A stretch of 64,000 bases of DNA from Balanoglossus misakiensis (lineage: Eukaryota; Hemichordata): assembly GCA_040954595.2 (NCBI GenBank), contig CM082580.2:1550001-1614000 (forward strand), in the 5' to 3' direction. A program made the translations under genes and the position numbers. Position 1 is the stretch's first letter. Every line of letters starts with the position of its first letter. Positions 27,170 through 40,330 of the stretch are shown here, in pieces. The notes beneath the pieces were generated by a model. That model ran no database searches. It had not been told where the DNA came from and saw nothing but the letters and a program-made list of their open reading frames with translations.

Positions 27170-30100
27170 ATCGACGAAATTTTGAGATTTTGCAAATTCG
27201 AAAATTTGTAATTTTTTGATGATTTTCACCCTTTTTTTTTCAAAAATCAACGAACCCATGATTTTTTTTCAAAAATCTACGAAATTTTGAGATTTTGCAA
27301 AGTCGAAAATTTGTCATTTTTTGATGATTTTCACCCATGATTTTTTTCAAAAATCGACAAAATTTTTAGATTTTGCAAAGTCGAAAATTTGTAATTTTTT
27401 GATGATTTTTACCCATGATTTTTTTTTTCAAAAATCGACGAAATTTTGAGATTTTGCAAAGACGAAAATTTGTAATTTTTTGATGATTTTCACCCATATT
27501 TTTTTTCAAAATTGAACGAACCCATGATTTTTTTCAAAAATCGACGAAATTTTGAGATTTTGCAAAGTCGAAAATTTGTCATTTTTTGATGATTTTCACC
27601 CATGATTTTTTTCAAAAATCGACGAAATTTTGAGATTTTGCAAAGTCGAAAATGTGTCATTTTTCGATGATTTTCACCCATATTTTTTTTCAAAATTGAA
27701 CGAACCCATGATTTTTTTCAAAAATCGACGAAATTTTGAGATTTTGCAAAGTCGAAAATTTGTCATTTTTTGATGATTTTCACCCATGATTTTTTTCAAA
27801 AATCGACGAAATTTTGAGATTTTGCAAAGTCGAAAATGTGTCATTTTTCGATGATTTTCACCCATGATTTTTTTCAAAAATCGACAAAATTTTGAGATTT
27901 TGCAAATTCGAAAATTTGTCATTTTTTGATGATTTTCACCCATGATTTTTTTCAAAAATCGACGAAATTTTGAGATTTTGCAAAGTCGAAAATGTGTCAT
28001 TTTTCGATGATTTTCACCCATGATTTTTTTCAAAAATCTACGAAATTTTGAGATTTTGCAAAGTCGAAAATTTGTCATTTTTTGATGATTTTCACCCATG
28101 ATTTTTTTCAAAAATCGACAAAATTTTTAGATTTTGCAAAGTCGAAAATTTGTAATTTTTTGATGATTTTTACCCATGATTTTTTTTTTCAAAAATCGAC
28201 GAAATTTTGAGATTTTGCAAAGACGAAAATTTGTAATTTTTTGATGATTTTCACCCATATTTTTTTTCAAAATTGAACGAACCCATGATTTTTTTCAAAA
28301 ATCGACGAAATTTTGAGATTTTGCAAAGTCGAAAATTTGTCATTTTTTGATGATTTTCACCCATGATTTTTTTCAAAAATCGACGAAATTTTGAGATTTT
28401 GCAAAGTCGAAAATGTGTCATTTTTCGATGATTTTCACCCATGATTTTTTTCAAAAATCGACAAAATTTTGAGATTTTGCAAAGTCGAAAATTTGTCATT
28501 TTTTGATGATTTTCACCCATGATTTTTCTCAAAAATCGACGAAATTTTGCAAAGTCGAAAATTTGTAATTTTTTGATGATTTTCACCCATGATTTTTTTT
28601 CAAAAATCGACGAAATTTTGAGATTTTGCAAAGTCGAAAATTTGTTATTTATTAATGATTTTCACCCATGATTTTTTTTCAAAAATCGACAAAATTTTGA
28701 GATTTTGCAAAGTCGAAAATTTGTAATTTTTTGATGATTTTCACCCATGTTTTTTTTCAAAATTGAACGAACCCATGATTTTTTTCAAAAATCGACAAAA
28801 TTTTGAGATTTTGCAAAGTCGAAAATTTGTCATTTTTTGATGATTTTCACCCATGTTTTTTTTTTCAAAAATCGACGAAATTTTGAGATTTTGCAAATTC
28901 GAAAATTTGTAATTTTTTGATGATTTTCACCCTTTTTTTTTCAAAAATCAACGAACCCATGATTTTTTTTCAAAAATCTACGAAATTTTGAGATTTTGCA
29001 AAGTCGAAAATTTGTCATTTTTTGATGATTTTCACCCATGATTTTTTTCAAAAATCGACAAAATTTTTAGATTTTGCAAAGTCGAAAATTTGTAATTTTT
29101 TGGTGATTTTTACCCATGATTTTTTTTTTCAAAAATCGACGAAATTTTGAGATTTTGCAAAGACGAAAATTTGTAATTTTTTGATGATTTTCACCCATAT
29201 TTTTTTTCAAAATTGAACGAACCCATGATTTTTTTCAAAAATCGACGAAATTTTGAGATTTTGCAAAGTCGAAAATTTGTCATTTTTTGATGATTTTCAC
29301 CCATGATTTTTTTCAAAAATCGACGAAATTTTGAGATTTTGCAAAGTCGAAAATGTGTCATTTTTCGATGATTTTCACCCATATTTTTTTTCAAAATTGA
29401 ACGAACCCATGATTTTTTTCAAAAATCGACGAAATTTTGAGATTTTGCAAAGTCGAAAATTTGTCATTTTTTGATGATTTTCACCCATGATTTTTTTCAA
29501 AAATCGACGAAATTTTGAGATTTTGCAAAGTCGAAAATGTGTCATTTTTCGATGATTTTCACCCATGATTTTTTTCACAAATCGACAAAATTTTGAGATT
29601 TTGCAAATTCGAAAATTTGTCATTTTTTGATGATTTTCACCCATGATTTTTTTCAAAAATCGACGAAATTTTGAGATTTTGCAAAGTCGAAAATGTGTCA
29701 TTTTTCGATGATTTTCACCCATGATTTTTTTCAAAAATCTACGAAATTTTGAGATTTTGCAAAGTCGAAAATTTGTCATTTTTTGATGATTTTCACCCAT
29801 GATTTTTTTCAAAAATCGACAAAATTTTTAGATTTTGCAAAGTCGAAAATTTGTAATTTTTTGATGATTTTTACCCATGATTTTTTTTTTCAAAAATCGA
29901 CGAAATTTTGAGATTTTGCAAAGACGAAAATTTGTAATTTTTTGATGATTTTCACCCATATTTTTTTTCAAAATTGAACGAACCCATGATTTTTTTCAAA
30001 AATCGACGAAATTTTGAGATTTTGCAAAGTCGAAAATTTGTCATTTTTTGATGATTTTCACCCATGATTTTTTTCAAAAATCGACGAAATTTTGAGATTT

Positions 30101-30480
30101 TGCAAAGTCGAAAATGTGTCATTTTTCGATGATTTTCACCCATGATTTTTTTCAAAAATCGACAAAATTTTGAGATTTTGCAAAGTCGAAAATTTGTCAT
30201 TTTTTGATGATTTTCACCCATGATTTTTCTCAAAAATCGACGAAATTTTGCAAAGTCGAAAATTTGTAATTTTTTGATGATTTTCACCCATGATTTTTTT
30301 TCAAAAATCGACGAAATTTTGAGATTTTGCAAAGTCGAAAATTTGTCATTTATTAATGATTTTCACCCATGATTTTTTTTCAAAAATCGACAAAATTTTG
30401 AGATTTTGCAAAGTCGAAAATTTGTAATTTTTTGATGATTTTCACCCATGTTTTTTTTCAAAATTGAACGAACCCATGAA
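27170..30480 (+). repeat. Two copies of a 1701-bp satellite B higher-order unit
   Basis: About 27170-28780 recurs at about 28870-30480 with an offset of 1701. Each copy has the CACCC plus T-run marker, two CCCATATTTT hybrid motifs 187 bases apart, the AAAATGTGTCATTTTTCG monomers, and a monomer shortened by loss of GAGATTTT (near 28545 and 30246). Differences are single bases, such as TGGTGATTTT near 29101. Confidence 0.85.
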
Positions 30481-33400
30481 TTTTTTCAAAAATCGACGAA
30501 ATTTTGAGATTTTGCAAAGTCGAAAATTTGTCATTTTTTGATGATTTTCACCCATGTTTTTTTTTTCAAAAATCGACGAAATTTTGAGATTTTGCAAAGT
30601 CGAAAATTTGTTATTTATTAATGATTTTCACCCATGATTTTTTTTCAAAAATTTACGAAATTTTGAGATTTTGCAAAGTCGAAAATTTGTCATTTTTTGA
30701 TGATTTTCACCCATGATTTTTCTCAAAAATCGACGAAATTTTGAGATTTTGCAAATTCGAAAATTTGTAATTTTTTGATGATTTTCACCCATGATTTTTT
30801 TTCAAAAATCGACGAAATTTTGAGATTTTGCAATGTCGAAAATTTGTCATTTATTAATGATTTTCACCCATGATTTTTTTTCAAAAATCGACAAATTTTT
30901 GAGATTTTGCAAAGTCGAAAATTTGTAATTTTTTGATGATTTTCACCCATGTTTTTTTTCAAAATTGAACGAACCCATGATTTTTTTCAAAAATCGACGA
31001 AATTTTGAGATTTTGCAAAGTCGAAAATTTGTCATTTTTTGATGATTTTCACCCATGATTTTTTTCAAAAATCGACAAAATTTTGAGATTTTGCAAAGTC
31101 GAAAATTTGTAATTTTTTGATGATTTTTACCCATGATTTTTTTTTTCAAAAATCGACGAAATTTTGAGATTTTGCAAATTCGAAAATTTGTAATTTTTTG
31201 ATGATTTTCACCCTTTTTTTTTCAAAAATCAACGAACCCATGATTTTTTTTCAAAAATCTACGAAATTTTGAGATTTTGCAAAGTCGAAAATTTGTCATT
31301 TTTTGATGATTTTCACCCATGATTTTTTTCAAAAATCGACAAAATTTTTAGATTTTGCAAAGTCGAAAATTTGTAATTTTTTGATGATTTTTACCCATGA
31401 TTTTTTTTTTCAAAAATCGACGAAATTTTGAGATTTTGCAAAGACGAAAATTTGTAATTTTTTGATGATTTTCACCCATATTTTTTTTCAAAATTGAACG
31501 AACCCATGATTTTTTTCAAAAATCGACGAAATTTTGAGATTTTGCAAAGTCGAAAATTTGTCATTTTTTGATGATTTTCACCCATGATTTTTTTCAAAAA
31601 TCGACGAAATTTTGAGATTTTGCAAAGTCGAAAATGTGTCATTTTTCGATGATTTTCACCCATGATTTTTTTCAAAAATCGACAAAATTTTGAGATTTTG
31701 CAAATTCGAAAATTTGTCATTTTTTGATGATTTTCACCCATGATTTTTTTCAAAAATCGACGAAATTTTGAGATTTTGCAAAGTCGAAAATGTGTCATTT
31801 TTCGATGATTTTCACCCATGATTTTTTTCAAAAATCTACGAAATTTTGAGATTTTGCAAAGTCGAAAATTTGTCATTTTTTGATGATTTTCACCCATGAT
31901 TTTTTTCAAAAATCGACAAAATTTTTAGATTTTGCAAAGTCGAAAATTTGTAATTTTTTGATGATTTTTACCCATGATTTTTTTTTTCAAAAATCGACGA
32001 AATTTTGAGATTTTGCAAAGACGAAAATTTGTAATTTTTTGATGATTTTCACCCATATTTTTTTTCAAAATTGAACGAACCCATGATTTTTTTCAAAAAT
32101 CGACGAAATTTTGAGATTTTGCAAAGTCGAAAATTTGTCATTTTTTGATGATTTTCACCCATGATTTTTTTCAAAAATCGACGAAATTTTGAGATTTTGC
32201 AAAGTCGAAAATGTGTCATTTTTCGATGATTTTCACCCATGATTTTTTTCAAAAATCGACAAAATTTTGAGATTTTGCAAAGTCGAAAATTTGTCATTTT
32301 TTGATGATTTTCACCCATGATTTTTCTCAAAAATCGACGAAATTTTGCAAAGTCGAAAATTTGTAATTTTTTGATGATTTTCACCCATGATTTTTTTTCA
32401 AAAATCGACGAAATTTTGAGATTTTGCAAAGTCGAAAATTTGTCATTTATTAATGATTTTCACCCATGATTTTTTTTCAAAAATCGACAAAATTTTGAGA
32501 TTTTGCAAAGTCGAAAATTTGTAATTTTTTGATGATTTTCACCCATGTTTTTTTTCAAAATTGAACGAACCCATGATTTTTTTCAAAAATCGACGAAATT
32601 TTGAGATTTTGCAAAGTCGAAAATTTGTCATTTTTTAATGATTTTCACCCATGATTTTTTTTCAAAAATTTACGAAATTTTGAGATTTTGCAAAGTCGAA
32701 AATTTGTCATTTTTTGATGATTTTCACCCTTTTTTTTTCAAAAATCAACGAACCCATGATTTTTTTTCAAAAATCTACGAAATTTTGAGATTTTGCAAAG
32801 TCGAAAATTTGTCATTTTTTGATGATTTTCACCCATGATTTTTTTCAAAAATCGACAAAATTTTTAGATTTTGCAAAGTCGAAAATTTGTAATTTTTTGA
32901 TGATTTTTACCCATGATTTTTTTTTTCAAAAATCGACGAAATTTTGAGATTTTGCAAAGACGAAAATTTGTAATTTTTTGATGATTTTCACCCATATTTT
33001 TTTTCAAAATTGAACGAACCCATGATTTTTTTCAAAAATCGACGAAATTTTGAGATTTTGCAAAGTCGAAAATTTGTCATTTTTTGATGATTTTCACCCA
33101 TGATTTTTTTCAAAAATCGACGAAATTTTGAGATTTTGCAAAGTCGAAAATGTGTCATTTTTCGATGATTTTCACCCATATTTTTTTTCAAAATTGAACG
33201 AACCCATGATTTTTTTCAAAAATCGACGAAATTTTGAGATTTTGCAAAGTCGAAAATTTGTCATTTTTTGATGATTTTCACCCATGATTTTTTTCAAAAA
33301 TCGACGAAATTTTGAGATTTTGCAAAGTCGAAAATGTGTCATTTTTCGATGATTTTCACCCATGATTTTTTTCACAAATCGACAAAATTTTGAGATTTTG

Positions 33401-36341
33401 CAAATTCGAAAATTTGTCATTTTTTGATGATTTTCACCCATGATTTTTTTCAAAAATCGACGAAATTTTGAGATTTTGCAAAGTCGAAAATTTGTAATTT
33501 TTTGATGATTTTTACCCATGATTTTTTTTTTCAAAAATCGACGAAATTTTGAGATTTTGCAAAGACGAAAATTTGTAATTTTTTGATGATTTTCACCCAT
33601 ATTTTTTTTCAAAATTGAACGAACCCATGATTCTTTTCAAAAATCGACGAAATTTTGAGATTTTGCAAAGTCGAAAATTTGTCATTTTTTGATGATTTTC
33701 ACCCATGATTTTTTTCAAAAATCGACGAAATTTTGAGATTTTGCAAAGTCGAAAATGTGTCATTTTTCGATGATTTTCACCCATGATTTTTTTCAAAAAT
33801 CGACAAAATTTTGAGATTTTGCAAAGTCGAAAATTTGTCATTTTTTGATGATTTTCACCCATGATTTTTCTCAAAAATCGACGAAATTTTGCAAAGTCGA
33901 AAATTTGTAATTTTTTGATGATTTTCACCCATGATTTTTTTTCAAAAATCGACGAAATTTTGAGATTTTGCAAAGTCGAAAATTTGTCATTTATTAATGA
34001 TTTTCACCCATGATTTTTTTTCAAAAATCGACAAAATTTTGAGATTTTGCAAAGTCGAAAATTTGTAATTTTTTGATGATTTTCACCCATGTTTTTTTTC
34101 AAAATTGAACGAACCCATGAATTTTTTCAAAAATCGACGAAATTTTGAGATTTTGCAAAGTCGAAAATTTGTCATTTTTTGATGATTTTCACCCATGTTT
34201 TTTTTTTCAAAAATCGACGAAATTTTGAGATTTTGCAAAGTCGAAAATTTGTTATTTATTAATGATTTTCACCCATGATTTTTTTTCAAAAATTTACGAA
34301 ATTTTGAGATTTTGCAAAGTCGAAAATTTGTCATTTTTTGATGATTTTCACCCATGATTTTTCTCAAAAATCGACGAAATTTTGAGATTTTGCAAATTCG
34401 AAAATTTGTAATTTTTTGATGATTTTCACCCATGATTTTTTTTCAAAAATCGACGAAATTTTGAGATTTTGCAATGTCGAAAATTTGTCATTTATTAATG
34501 ATTTTCACCCATGATTTTTTTTCAAAAATCGACAAATTTTTGAGATTTTGCAAAGTCGAAAATTTGTAATTTTTTGATGATTTTCACCCATGTTTTTTTT
34601 CAAAATTGAACGAACCCATGATTTTTTTCAAAAATCGACGAAATTTTGAGATTTTGCAAAGTCGAAAATTTGTCATTTTTTGATGATTTTCACCCATGAT
34701 TTTTTTCAAAAATCGACAAAATTTTGAGATTTTGCAAAGTCGAAAATTTGTAATTTTTTGATGATTTTTACCCATGATTTTTTTTTTCAAAAATCGACGA
34801 AATTTTGAGATTTTGCAAATTCGAAAATTTGTAATTTTTTGATGATTTTCACCCTTTTTTTTTCAAAAATCAACGAACCCATGATTTTTTTTCAAAAATC
34901 TACGAAATTTTGAGATTTTGCAAAGTCGAAAATTTGTCATTTTTTGATGATTTTCACCCATGATTTTTTTCAAAAATCGACAAAATTTTTAGATTTTGCA
35001 AAGTCGAAAATTTGTAATTTTTTGATGATTTTTACCCATGATTTTTTTTTTCAAAAATCGACGAAATTTTGAGATTTTGCAAAGACGAAAATTTGTAATT
35101 TTTTGATGATTTTCACCCATATTTTTTTTCAAAATTGAACGAACCCATGATTTTTTTCAAAAATCGACGAAATTTTGAGATTTTGCAAAGTCGAAAATTT
35201 GTCATTTTTTGATGATTTTCACCCATGATTTTTTTCAAAAATCGACGAAATTTTGAGATTTTGCAAAGTCGAAAATGTGTCATTTTTCGATGATTTTCAC
35301 CCATGATTTTTTTCAAAAATCGACAAAATTTTGAGATTTTGCAAATTCGAAAATTTGTCATTTTTTGATGATTTTCACCCATGATTTTTTTCAAAAATCG
35401 ACGAAATTTTGAGATTTTGCAAAGTCGAAAATGTGTCATTTTTCGATGATTTTCACCCATGATTTTTTTCAAAAATCTACGAAATTTTGAGATTTTGCAA
35501 AGTCGAAAATTTGTCATTTTTTGATGATTTTCACCCATGATTTTTTTCAAAAATCGACAAAATTTTTAGATTTTGCAAAGTCGAAAATTTGTAATTTTTT
35601 GATGATTTTTACCCATGATTTTTTTTTTCAAAAATCGACGAAATTTTGAGATTTTGCAAAGACGAAAATTTGTAATTTTTTGATGATTTTCACCCATATT
35701 TTTTTTCAAAATTGAACGAACCCATGATTTTTTTCAAAAATCGACGAAATTTTGAGATTTTGCAAAGTCGAAAATTTGTCATTTTTTGATGATTTTCACC
35801 CATGATTTTTTTCAAAAATCGACGAAATTTTGAGATTTTGCAAAGTCGAAAATGTGTCATTTTTCGATGATTTTCACCCATGATTTTTTTCAAAAATCGA
35901 CAAAATTTTGAGATTTTGCAAAGTCGAAAATTTGTCATTTTTTGATGATTTTCACCCATGATTTTTCTCAAAAATCGACGAAATTTTGCAAAGTCGAAAA
36001 TTTGTAATTTTTTGATGATTTTCACCCATGATTTTTTTTCAAAAATCGACGAAATTTTGAGATTTTGCAAAGTCGAAAATTTGTCATTTATTAATGATTT
36101 TCACCCATGATTTTTTTTCAAAAATCGACAAAATTTTGAGATTTTGCAAAGTCGAAAATTTGTAATTTTTTGATGATTTTCACCCATGTTTTTTTTCAAA
36201 ATTGAACGAACCCATGATTTTTTTCAAAAATCGACGAAATTTTGAGATTTTGCAAAGTCGAAAATTTGTCATTTTTTAATGATTTTCACCCATGATTTTT
36301 TTTCAAAAATTTACGAAATTTTGAGATTTTGCAAAGTCGAA
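29950..36341 (+). repeat. 2.75-kb unit duplicated with 3641-base spacing
   Basis: About 29950-32700 recurs at about 33590-36341. Exact landmarks include AACCCATGAATTTTTTC at 30471 and 34112, and ATTTTTTAATGATTTTC at 32630 and 36271, both 3641 apart. Upstream of the right copy the offset is 3797, so two monomers (156 bases) were removed near 33.4 kb. Confidence 0.85.
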
Positions 36342-38184
36342 AATTTGTAATTTTTTGATGATTTTCACCCATGATTTTTTTTCAAAAATCGACGAAATTT
36401 TGAGATTTTGCAATGTCGAAAATTTGTCATTTATTAATGATTTTCACCCATGATTTTTTTTCAAAAATCGACAAATTTTTGAGATTTTGCAAAGTCGAAA
36501 ATTTGTAATTTTTTGATGATTTTCACCCATGTTTTTTTTCAAAATTGAACGAACCCATGATTTTTTTCAAAAATCGACGAAATTTTGAGATTTTGCAAAG
36601 TCGAAAATTTGTCATTTTTTGATGATTTTCACCCATGATTTTTTTCAAAAATCGACAAAATTTTGAGATTTTGCAAAGTCGAAAATTTGTAATTTTTTGA
36701 TGATTTTTACCCATGATTTTTTTTTTCAAAAATCGACGAAATTTTGAGATTTTGCAAATTCGAAAATTTGTAATTTTTTGATGATTTTCACCCTTTTTTT
36801 TTCAAAAATCAACGAACCCATGATTTTTTTTCAAAAATCTACGAAATTTTGAGATTTTGCAAAGTCGAAAATTTGTCATTTTTTGATGATTTTCACCCAT
36901 GATTTTTTTCAAAAATCGACAAAATTTTTAGATTTTGCAAAGTCGAAAATTTGTAATTTTTTGATGATTTTTACCCATGATTTTTTTTTTCAAAAATCGA
37001 CGAAATTTTGAGATTTTGCAAAGACGAAAATTTGTAATTTTTTGATGATTTTCACCCATATTTTTTTTCAAAATTGAACGAACCCATGATTTTTTTCAAA
37101 AATCGACGAAATTTTGAGATTTTGCAAAGTCGAAAATTTGTCATTTTTTGATGATTTTCACCCATGATTTTTTTCAAAAATCGACGAAATTTTGAGATTT
37201 TGCAAAGTCGAAAATGTGTCATTTTTCGATGATTTTCACCCATGATTTTTTTCAAAAATCGACAAAATTTTGAGATTTTGCAAATTCGAAAATTTGTCAT
37301 TTTTTGATGATTTTCACCCATGATTTTTTTCAAAAATCGACGAAATTTTGAGATTTTGCAAAGTCGAAAATGTGTCATTTTTCGATGATTTTCACCCATG
37401 ATTTTTTTCAAAAATCTACGAAATTTTGAGATTTTGCAAAGTCGAAAATTTGTCATTTTTTGATGATTTTCACCCATGATTTTTTTCAAAAATCGACAAA
37501 ATTTTTAGATTTTGCAAAGTCGAAAATTTGTAATTTTTTGATGATTTTTACCCATGATTTTTTTTTTCAAAAATCGACGAAATTTTGAGATTTTGCAAAG
37601 ACGAAAATTTGTAATTTTTTGATGATTTTCACCCATATTTTTTTTCAAAATTGAACGAACCCATGATTTTTTTCAAAAATCGACGAAATTTTGAGATTTT
37701 GCAAAGTCGAAAATTTGTCATTTTTTGATGATTTTCACCCATGATTTTTTTCAAAAATCGACGAAATTTTGAGATTTTGCAAAGTCGAAAATGTGTCATT
37801 TTTCGATGATTTTCACCCATGATTTTTTTCAAAAATCGACAAAATTTTGAGATTTTGCAAAGTCGAAAATTTGTCATTTTTTGATGATTTTCACCCATGA
37901 TTTTTCTCAAAAATCGACGAAATTTTGCAAAGTCGAAAATTTGTAATTTTTTGATGATTTTCACCCATGATTTTTTTTCAAAAATCGACGAAATTTTGAG
38001 ATTTTGCAAAGTCGAAAATTTGTCATTTATTAATGATTTTCACCCATGATTTTTTTTCAAAAATCGACAAAATTTTGAGATTTTGCAAAGTCGAAAATTT
38101 GTAATTTTTTGATGATTTTCACCCATGTTTTTTTTCAAAATTGAACGAACCCATGATTTTTTTCAAAAATCGACGAAATTTTGA
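34405..38184 (+). repeat. 1.84-kb unit duplicated with 1939-base spacing
   Basis: About 34405-36245 matches about 36344-38184 at an offset of 1939. The run TGCAATGTCG, TCATTTATTAATG and the CACCC plus T-run marker keep their order. The unit overlaps the 3641-base duplication, so the two events are nested. Confidence 0.82.
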
Positions 38185-39339
38185 GATTTTGCAAAGTCGA
38201 AAATTTGTCATTTTTTGATGATTTTCACCCATGTTTTTTTTTTCAAAAATCGACGAAATTTTGAGATTTTGCAAAGTCGAAAATTTGTCATTTATTAATG
38301 ATTTTCACCCATGATTTTTTTTCAAAAATCGACAAATTTTTGAGATTTTGCAAAGTCGAAAATTTGTAATTTTTTGATGATTTTCACCCATGTTTTTTTT
38401 CAAAATTGAACGAACCCATGATTTTTTTCAAAAATCGACGAAATTTTGAGATTTTGCAATGTCGAAAATTTGTCATTTTTTGATGATTTTCACCCATGAT
38501 TTTTTTCAAAAATCGACAAAATTTTGAGATTTTGCAAAGTCGAAAATTTGTAATTTTTTGATGATTTTTACCCATGATTTTTTTTTTCAAAAATCGACGA
38601 AATTTTGAGATTTTGCAAATTCGAAAATTTGTAATTTTTTGATGATTTTCACCCTTTTTTTTTCAAAAATCAACGAACCCATGATTTTTTTCAAAAATCG
38701 ACGAAATTTTGAGATTTTGCAAAGTCGAAAATTTGTCATTTTTTGATGATTTTCACCCATGATTTTTTTCAAAAATCGACGAAATTTTGAGATTTTGCAA
38801 AGTCGAAAATGTGTCATTTTTTGATGATTTTCACCCATGATTTTTTTCAAAAATCGACAAAATTTTGAGATTTTGCAAATTCGAAAATTTGTAATTTTTT
38901 GATGATTTTCACCCATGTTTTTTTTCAAAAATCAACGAACCCATGATTTTTTTTCAAAAATCGACAAAATTTTGAGATTTTGCAAAGTCGAAAATTTGTC
39001 ATTTTTTGATGATTTTCACCCATGATTTTTCTCAAAAATCGACGAAATTTTGAGATTTTGCACAGTCGAAAATTTGTAATTTTTTGATGATTTTCACCCA
39101 TGATTTTTTTTCAAAAATCGACGAAATTTTGAGATTTTGCAAAGTCGAAAATTTGTCATTTATTAATGATTTTCACCCATGATTTTTTTTCAAAAATCGA
39201 CAAAATTTTGAGATTTTGCAAAGTCGAAAATTTGTAATTTTTTGATGATTTTCACCCATGTTTTTTTTCAAAATGGAACGAACCCATGATTTTTTTCAAA
39301 AATCGACGAAATTTTGAGATTTTGCAAAGTCGAAAATTT

Positions 39340-40330
39340 GTCATTTTTTGATGATTTTTTCCCATGATTTTGTTTTTCAAAAATCGACCAAATTTTGAGA
39401 TTTTGCAAAGACAAAAAATTGTCATTTTTTGATGATTTTCACCCATGATTTTTTTCAAAAATCGACGAAATTTTGAGATTTTGCAAAGACGAAAATTTGT
39501 CGTTTTTTGATGATTTTCACCCATGATTTTTCTCAAAAATCGACGAAATTTTGAGATTTTGCAAAGTCGAAAATTTGTCATTTTTTGATGATTTTCACCC
39601 ATGATTCTTTTCAAAAATCGACGAAATTTGAGATTTTGCAAAGTCGAAAATTTGTCATTTTTTGATGATTTTTACCCATGATTTTTTTTTTCAAAAATCG
39701 ACCAAATTTTGAGATTTTGCAAAGACGAAAATTTGTCATTTTTTGATGATTTTCACCCATGATTTTTCTCAAAAATCGACGAAATTTTGAGATTTTGCAA
39801 AGTCAAAAATTTGTCATTTTTTGATGATTTTCACCCATGATTTTTTTCAAAAATCGACGAAATTTAAGATTTTGCAAAGTCGAAAATTTGTCAATTTTTG
39901 ATGATTTTCACCCATGATTTTTTTCAAAAATCGACGAAATTTTGAGATTTTGCAAAGTCGAAAATTTGTCATTTTTTGATAATTTTTTCCTATGATTTTT
40001 CTCAAAAATCGACGAAATTTTGAGATTTTGCAAAGTCAAAAATTTGTCATTTTTTGATGATTTTCACCCATGATTTTTTTCAAAAATCGACGAAATTTTG
40101 AGATTTTGCAAAGTCGAAAATTTGTCATTTTTTGATGATTTTCACCCATGATTTTTTTCAAAAATCGACAAAATTTTTAGATTTTGCAAAGTCGAAAATT
40201 TGTAATTTTTTGATGATTTTTACCCATGATTTTTTTTTTCAAAAATCGACGATTTTTTGAGATTTTGCAAAGACGAAACTTTTTAATTTTTTGATGATTT
40301 TCACCCATGACTTTTTTTCAAAAATTTACG
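39340..40330 (+). repeat. Variant satellite B block, first of three copies
   Basis: It starts with an unusual monomer containing TTTTTTCCCATGATTTTGT and TCGACCAAATTTTGAG, followed by AAAGACAAAAAATTGTC, then TTTGTCGTTTTTTG. CCCATGATTTTGT lies at 39361, 47316 and 54595, and TTTGTCGTTTT follows at the same distance in each copy. These changes occur together almost nowhere else in the array. Confidence 0.85.
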
